Part shown: one piece after another, positions 31,696-35,512 of the stretch
How the letters are laid out: each line of letters begins with the position of its first letter
How positions within the stretch are numbered: the first letter of the stretch is position 1
Assembly: GCA_028696165.1 (NCBI GenBank)
Contig: JAQVHQ010000035.1
Span: 1-35,512, forward strand
Direction: 5' to 3'
DNA from: Lachnospiraceae bacterium
Lineage (GTDB): Bacteria; Bacillota; Clostridia; Lachnospirales; Lachnospiraceae
DNA: 35,512 nucleotides
The notes under the pieces: generated by a model
Seen by the model: the letters and a program-made list of their open reading frames with translations, nothing else
What the model was told of the DNA's origin: nothing
Database searches by the model: none
Made by a program: the position numbers and the translations under genes

Positions 31696-32619
31696 TCACC
31701 CCTCAAATATATCCGCTCTTGTCCAGGCGGCAGGAATTCTGGTCATCGCCACATCTTCTATAATCTCTTTTTCAAAAACATCAAAGCTTTTATTTACAAT
31801 TCCCATACGAATTGCATCCACAGGCAACAGTCCTGACCGAATAGTTTTCATGGACGAAATCAATCCACGCAAATCCAATGATTTCGTAGAAATTTCCCCA
31901 TTATACGCTTTTGTCTGAAGGTCCAAAAACAATCCTGTAAATTGTTTTACAGCTTCCTTTTTTGCACTTTCAAAATATTTTTTCAACAGGAAATGAATCG
32001 TTTCCTCATCCAATGGTGGCATATCCACTACCATAAATCTGGAAACCAACGCTTCATTTAACTCCTTCGTTCCCGCATATCCATAATTCATAGTACCGAT
32101 AAATCTTGCTGCCGGATGCAGGGAGATTTTCACATAACCCGGAACATCAAGCACACGACGATGATCCAGAGTTGCATGAAGAACCGACACAGCATCATTC
32201 TTCGCCATATTAATCTCATCCAACACCCCAAATCCGCCATACTGAGCACACTGATATATCGGACCAGTCCGAAGCTGAACCTCATTATTCTTAAATGTAT
32301 CCGTCCCAATCAGCGAAGCACTGTCTGTATTTACGTGGAAGGAAATATTATAAGAAGGTCTTCCAAATAAATAAGCAAGGGTTTCACACAATACATTCTT
32401 ACCCGTGGCTTTAGCCCCGGAAAGAAGCAGATTTTCTTCTTCCAGCAATGCAGCAATAGACATTTCCAAAATTCTTTTTCCATAAAATAACATATCCGGC
32501 ACATCTACTCTGTCTAAAACCTGCTCGTCCACCTCATACTTATCTCTATATGCCATCAAATCTGCAATCAGACCTTCATCAATATCCTGTTCCTTTAGAT
32601 ATGTAACAATTGAATCCAT
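31696..32619 (-). CDS. MoxR-type AAA+ ATPase (AAA_5 family)
   Basis: Protein of 307 residues. Walker A reads GAKATGKN (68-75), so the usual Ser/Thr after the Lys is Asn (N75). Walker B is GVLDEINMA (D134, E135), followed by GTMNYGYAGTKELNEALVSRFMVVDMPPL with the sensor Asn and arginine finger region. MoxR-type proteins remodel partner proteins, often to insert metals or cofactors, and usually work with a VWA protein; none is seen here. It starts 33 bases after the CooC gene, which points to enzyme maturation. Confidence 0.87.
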   Translation of the reverse strand: MDSIVTYLKEQDIDEGLIADLMAYRDKYEVDEQVLDRVDVPDMLFYGKRILEMSIAALLEEENLLLSGAKATGKNVLCETLAYLFGRPSYNISFHVNTDSASLIGTDTFKNNEVQLRTGPIYQCAQYGGFGVLDEINMAKNDAVSVLHATLDHRRVLDVPGYVKISLHPAARFIGTMNYGYAGTKELNEALVSRFMVVDMPPLDEETIHFLLKKYFESAKKEAVKQFTGLFLDLQTKAYNGEISTKSLDLRGLISSMKTIRSGLLPVDAIRMGIVNKSFDVFEKEIIEDVAMTRIPAAWTRADIFEG

Positions 32620-32652
32620 AAACTCTCACTCTATTCTTTCTTTTATATTTTT

Positions 32653-33438
32653 CTAGTTCTCTTTATCACAAATTTTGACTTTATCAATTTTATCCTTCAA
32701 TTTGCATATTTCTTCTGTAGCCAATTTACTGATATCGTATGGAGATGCCCCTTCTCTGTCAGCATCTACAACCTCCAGATTGTAATGGACAAATCCTAAC
32801 AAATCATCCTCATCAACTCTGCTTCTGACGAACTCCTCATCTTTTTCATCTCTGACTTTATTGGCAACTACCCACACTTTCTTAATGCCAAGTTCTTCTG
32901 CCAATCTCTTAACATTCCTGTATGTCTGAATGCTTCTCGCTCCTGGTTCAATCACAGCAAGGAACATATCCATTCCCTCTGTCGTTCCTCTTCCAAAATG
33001 TTCCAGTCCTGCTTCCATATCCAGAATTACCACATCATCTCTGTGCAGCACAAGATTATTAATAACTCGCTTCAACAGTACATTCTCCGGACACACACAA
33101 CCTCCGCCTGCCGTTTCCACCGTTCCTAAAACCAGAAGCTTTACCCCATGACATTCTTTTCCATATTTATCCGGGATATCGTCTACCTTAGGATTTATCT
33201 TATAAAATGTATTGCTTTTATCAGCCCCTGTTCTCTCTTCAATCATCTTGCGCATCTTGCTGATAGGAACCAGCTCCTCTAATTCCTCCTCCGGAAATCC
33301 CAAAGCCAGTCCCAGATTTGCATCTGAATCCACATCCGCAGCATAAACACGTCTGCCCTCAGCAGCATATAATCTCGCTAATGTTGCAGCAATTGTTGTC
33401 TTCCCAACTCCGCCCTTACCTGTCACAGCAATTTTCAT
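32653..33438 (-). CDS. cooC: CooC-family nickel-insertion ATPase
   Basis: Protein of 261 residues, SIMIBI-class P-loop NTPase. Deviant Walker A GKGGVGKT (7-14) and the CooC-specific C114-x-C116 in GGGCVCPENVLL, which binds Ni or Zn at the dimer interface, are both present, with DMEAGLEHFGRGT as Walker B. CooC inserts nickel into CO dehydrogenase. No CODH gene lies in the window, so the client is elsewhere or different. It begins 4 bases after the 78-residue unknown gene and leads into the MoxR gene. Confidence 0.88.
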   Translation of the reverse strand: MKIAVTGKGGVGKTTIAATLARLYAAEGRRVYAADVDSDANLGLALGFPEEELEELVPISKMRKMIEERTGADKSNTFYKINPKVDDIPDKYGKECHGVKLLVLGTVETAGGGCVCPENVLLKRVINNLVLHRDDVVILDMEAGLEHFGRGTTEGMDMFLAVIEPGARSIQTYRNVKRLAEELGIKKVWVVANKVRDEKDEEFVRSRVDEDDLLGFVHYNLEVVDADREGASPYDISKLATEEICKLKDKIDKVKICDKEN

Positions 33439-33442
33439 GAAT

Positions 33443-33679
33443 TTACTCCCATCCTCTCATAATCCCGATTACTTCTGATTCATAATCACCTGTATAATCT
33501 ATTGATTTTCCTGCATTTTCCACATTGCTTTCCACACCATAGCCCTCATCATAAAATTCCCATATATGATAAGGTACACCCCGGTACTCCAGATCAATAC
33601 TGCCCATCTTCTCGTACTCAGTGTATTGATATGGAAGATTCACTTCTCGAAGATATTCCTGAATTTTCTCTAACCTCAT
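33443..33679 (-). CDS. Conserved-looking 78-residue protein of unknown function
   Basis: Small acidic protein (MRLEKIQEYLREVNLPYQYT...) with a helix-then-beta pattern and several aromatic residues (YRGVPYHIWEFYDEGYG). No signal peptide, membrane segment or Cys/His metal motif. GGAGG precedes the ATG, so it is well translated. Only 4 bases separate it from the CooC gene, so the two are coupled and it probably serves the same process. I do not recognise a family. Confidence 0.75.
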   Translation of the reverse strand: MRLEKIQEYLREVNLPYQYTEYEKMGSIDLEYRGVPYHIWEFYDEGYGVESNVENAGKSIDYTGDYESEVIGIMRGWE

Positions 33680-33858
33680 AATTCCTCCGTATAGACTTTA
33701 TAAGTTCTACATTATATTTTTGTTTCTTTAATATCCAGACTTATTATTCAAATATTCCCTGTATTTCATTTTTTCTATACTTCAATTATTTTTCTATATT
33801 ATATAATTTCCTTTGTATCTGAAATTATCTCTATTCTCCTTAGAGCTTTTAACCTCTT

Positions 33859-34629
33859 CTAAAATCCTAATTTATCTACAATCTCTTTCAAAGCAGCTCG
33901 AACCGGCGAATCTGCAGGCAGCTGAACAGTCGGTTTTCCTGCACAGTCAAATTGATAAACCATGTCATCATGAGGCACTACACCAAGCAAATTAAGGTTC
34001 TGTTTCCTAACCTCTTCCATCGTACCTTCGTCTAATTCTCCCTCAGGAGCACGATTTACAATCAATCCCACATTTTGGGGCTGCATATTAAGTTCATCCA
34101 TCAGCTGGGCAATACGTCCCGCAGCCTGTACCCCTCTTCTTGAACAGTCACTTACTAAAATTGCTGTATCCATCTTCGGCAGAATACCCCGGCTGATATG
34201 TTCCAATCCAGCCTCATTATCTACGATTACATATGGATAATGGCTTTGCAGTTTCTGAATCTGAGTCTGAACTAAACCATTTACAAAACAATAACATCCC
34301 TGACCCTGCGTTCTTCCCATAATCATCAAATCATAATCATCTTCCTCTGTCAGTGCATCTGCAAGCTTCATATCCAGATACGCAGCCTTCGTCATCCCCG
34401 CCGGAATACTATAACGACTGTCAACACCCGCTCTTTCAATCTCTTCTCTCAATTTCCCCAGCGTAATCCCCGCCTCAACGCCTAATACTTCATTTAAGTT
34501 AGAATTTGCATCCGCATCTACTGCGAGAATCGGTTTCTTGCCACTCTCACATAAATATTGAATCAAAAGCCCACACAGAGTTGTTTTACCAACTCCTCCT
34601 TTTCCTGCTACTGCTATTACATGTGCCAT
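33859..34629 (-). CDS. CooC-like ATPase, second copy
   Basis: Protein of 256 residues with Walker A GKGGVGKT (9-16), C112-x-C114 in GQGCYCFVNGL (the positions known for CooC) and VDNEAGLEHISRG. It is clearly related to the CooC at 32653 but distinct, with a different ligand-loop context (RTQGQGCYCF against GGGCVCPENV), so it may serve another client or another step. A longer frame to 34794 is only an upstream extension through the promoter; AAAGGGG before the ATG at 34629 decides the start. It is transcribed divergently from the TetR gene through overlapping promoters. Confidence 0.9.
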   Translation of the reverse strand: MAHVIAVAGKGGVGKTTLCGLLIQYLCESGKKPILAVDADANSNLNEVLGVEAGITLGKLREEIERAGVDSRYSIPAGMTKAAYLDMKLADALTEEDDYDLMIMGRTQGQGCYCFVNGLVQTQIQKLQSHYPYVIVDNEAGLEHISRGILPKMDTAILVSDCSRRGVQAAGRIAQLMDELNMQPQNVGLIVNRAPEGELDEGTMEEVRKQNLNLLGVVPHDDMVYQFDCAGKPTVQLPADSPVRAALKEIVDKLGF

Positions 34630-34660
34630 AATTATCCCCTTTCTATTTCTGAACATACTG

Positions 34661-34709
34661 TTGATTTTCTCTATAAAAACGATTATACTTGTAACTATAA
34701 AATTTACAA
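34661..34709. promoter_or_regulatory. Overlapping divergent promoters with a TTGTAA-N9-TTACAA operator
   Basis: + strand: TTGATT (34661-34666), 17 bases, TATACT (34684-34689), for the TetR gene. - strand: TTGTAA (34704-34709), 16 bases, TATAAT (34682-34687), for the CooC-like gene. The two -10 boxes overlap by 4 bp. The inverted repeat TTGTAA-N9-TTACAA (34689-34709) covers the - strand -35 and abuts the + strand -10, where a TetR dimer could block both. Confidence 0.55.
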
Positions 34710-34782
34710 TAAACAATTCACTTATTCTGTACATTTGCTGAACACAAAAATAAATCTGTTGAGAATCTAAAGGAGAAAACCC

Positions 34783-35361
34783 ATGGCAAAACATAAGACA
34801 GACCGCAGAACACTCTATACAAAAGAACTAATTAAGAATACTCTTCTCGATCTGATGAAGAAAAAAGAATTTGTAAAAATAACTGTCACAACTATCTGCC
34901 AGACTGCAGAAATCAACCGCGGAACCTTCTACCTTCACTATTGTGACGTATACAGTGTACTAGACGAACTGATCTCCGACATGATGAGCGAGACCACCAG
35001 TCTCATCGACCACATCATGTGCAGCGCTCATACCCAGGGTGGCTGTACCTACCCCTTCTGTGCCAGAATACAGGAAAATACCAAATACCAGATACTATTC
35101 CTGGACGAATCCATATCCTCCATCCTGGTAGATACCATTGCCGAGGCTGGGAAAGAAGACTTTGTAACCTGGATTATGAAACACTCCCTGCTGACCTTTG
35201 AAGAAGCCGAAGCCATCTACTATTTCCAAATCAACGGCTGCCTCTCCATAAACCGGCAAGCTTTAAAAAACAAAAGTACTAACTGGAAAAACACTCAGCA
35301 GACTATTGATAAATTTATAAAATCCGGTCTGGAAACATTTCTGATTCCAGACCGGATGTAG
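34783..35361 (+). CDS. TetR/AcrR-family transcriptional regulator
   Basis: Protein of 192 residues. The N-terminal HTH (TKELIKNTLLDLMKKKEFVKITVTTICQTAEINRGTFYLHYCDVYSVLDEL, about 13-63) is standard TetR; the C-terminal helical domain (about 70-192) resembles the DhaS-type/TetR_C_7 group. AAGGAG lies 7 bases before the ATG. It is divergent from the CooC-like gene and probably controls it and itself through the shared operator. The sense strand of its last 300 bases is A/C-rich. Confidence 0.92.
   Translation: MAKHKTDRRTLYTKELIKNTLLDLMKKKEFVKITVTTICQTAEINRGTFYLHYCDVYSVLDELISDMMSETTSLIDHIMCSAHTQGGCTYPFCARIQENTKYQILFLDESISSILVDTIAEAGKEDFVTWIMKHSLLTFEEAEAIYYFQINGCLSINRQALKNKSTNWKNTQQTIDKFIKSGLETFLIPDRM
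35323..35356 (+). other. Hairpin overlapping the TetR 3' end
   Basis: A perfect 12-bp stem (35323-35334 with 35345-35356, TCCGGTCTGGAA type) and a 10-base loop lie inside the last codons. No T-run follows. It could be a 3' stabiliser or a weak terminator. The remaining 35362-35512 holds short direct and inverted repeats (CATAG-N7-CTATG, TTGAA-N2-TTCAA) and no gene. Confidence 0.5.
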
Positions 35362-35512
35362 GATAAGTGACATAGATATATTTTGTTACTCAAACTTCGC
35401 ACATAGATTTTAGCTATGCACCTTGAAAATTCAATATCTGGCAGTTATTCAGTTGTCAATGTTCAGCAGGTTATGCAGCTTGCAGCTTCGATTTCAAAAG
35501 TGCAGGTATTGT

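Noticed and set aside
34630-34794. N-terminal extension of the second CooC-like ATPase
   Set aside because: It would run through the divergent promoters and the TetR start. AAAGGGG before 34629 and the family N-terminus fix the shorter start.
35400-35512. Tail as the leader of an rRNA operon
   Set aside because: The TTGAAAATTCAAT-like string is suggestive but no rRNA sequence is visible, so it cannot be supported.

Overview
The window looks like chromosomal DNA of a low-GC, gut-type Clostridia, most likely Lachnospiraceae and possibly a Blautia-like acetogen. The signs are AT-rich intergenic DNA, strong AGGAGG-type ribosome binding sites, a bacterial V/A-type ATPase, two CooC-family nickel-insertion ATPases, and a butyrate-type CoA gene set without crotonase or acyl-CoA dehydrogenase. 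The genus is a guess. No IS, prophage, CRISPR array or rRNA was found.

Layout. (1) 276-1977 (+): an RraA-fold aldolase-like protein and a D-2-hydroxyacid dehydrogenase, closed by terminators. (2) 2210-4764 (-): a class V aminotransferase followed by both halves of a ThrE/YjjPB-type exporter, convergent with (1). (3) 4954-7496 (-): YaaA, a DUF3783 protein and a MATE efflux pump. (4) 7663-10006 (-): an Rpn/PD-(D/E)XK protein, a candidate 32-residue membrane peptide, tRNA-Lys(CUU) with an excellent promoter and a terminator, a possible 48-residue basic peptide, and TrmB. (5) 10980-19463 (+): a complete nine-gene V/A-type ATPase operon in the order G/H-C-I-K-F-E-A-B-D. (6) 19927-27657 (-): a catabolic cluster of thiolase, acyl-CoA ligase, fused CoA-transferase, methylmalonyl-CoA-epimerase-like VOC protein, 3-hydroxybutyryl-CoA dehydrogenase, GntP-family permease and hotdog thioesterase, with a divergent LacI-type regulator (28100-29098, +). 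(7) 29173-31017 (-): two tandem sirtuin-fold proteins whose catalytic His is replaced by Glu and Gln. (8) 31274-34629 (-): a CooC-like ATPase, a 78-residue unknown protein, a second CooC ATPase, a MoxR-type AAA+ ATPase and a short GtrA-like membrane protein, with a divergent TetR regulator (34783-35361, +).

The most unusual feature is at the edges of the ATPase operon. On each side lies a different long inverted repeat: 379 bp at 10375-10753 and 327 bp at 19497-19823, with arms of about 125-130 bp. The DNA around the left one is A/C-rich on the + strand, and the DNA around the right one is G/T-rich on the + strand. This crosses gene boundaries and shows in synonymous codon choice. The tip of the right palindrome also recurs as a simple terminator hairpin at 29103-29148.

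Cooperation. The thiolase cluster could take up a C4 hydroxy/keto acid, activate it to CoA, oxidise it to acetoacetyl-CoA and split it to acetyl-CoA. 3-Hydroxybutyrate (ketone body) use is the simplest reading, but it is inference. The CooC/MoxR block suggests maturation of a nickel enzyme such as CO dehydrogenase encoded elsewhere. All calls come from reading the sequence; no database search was run.
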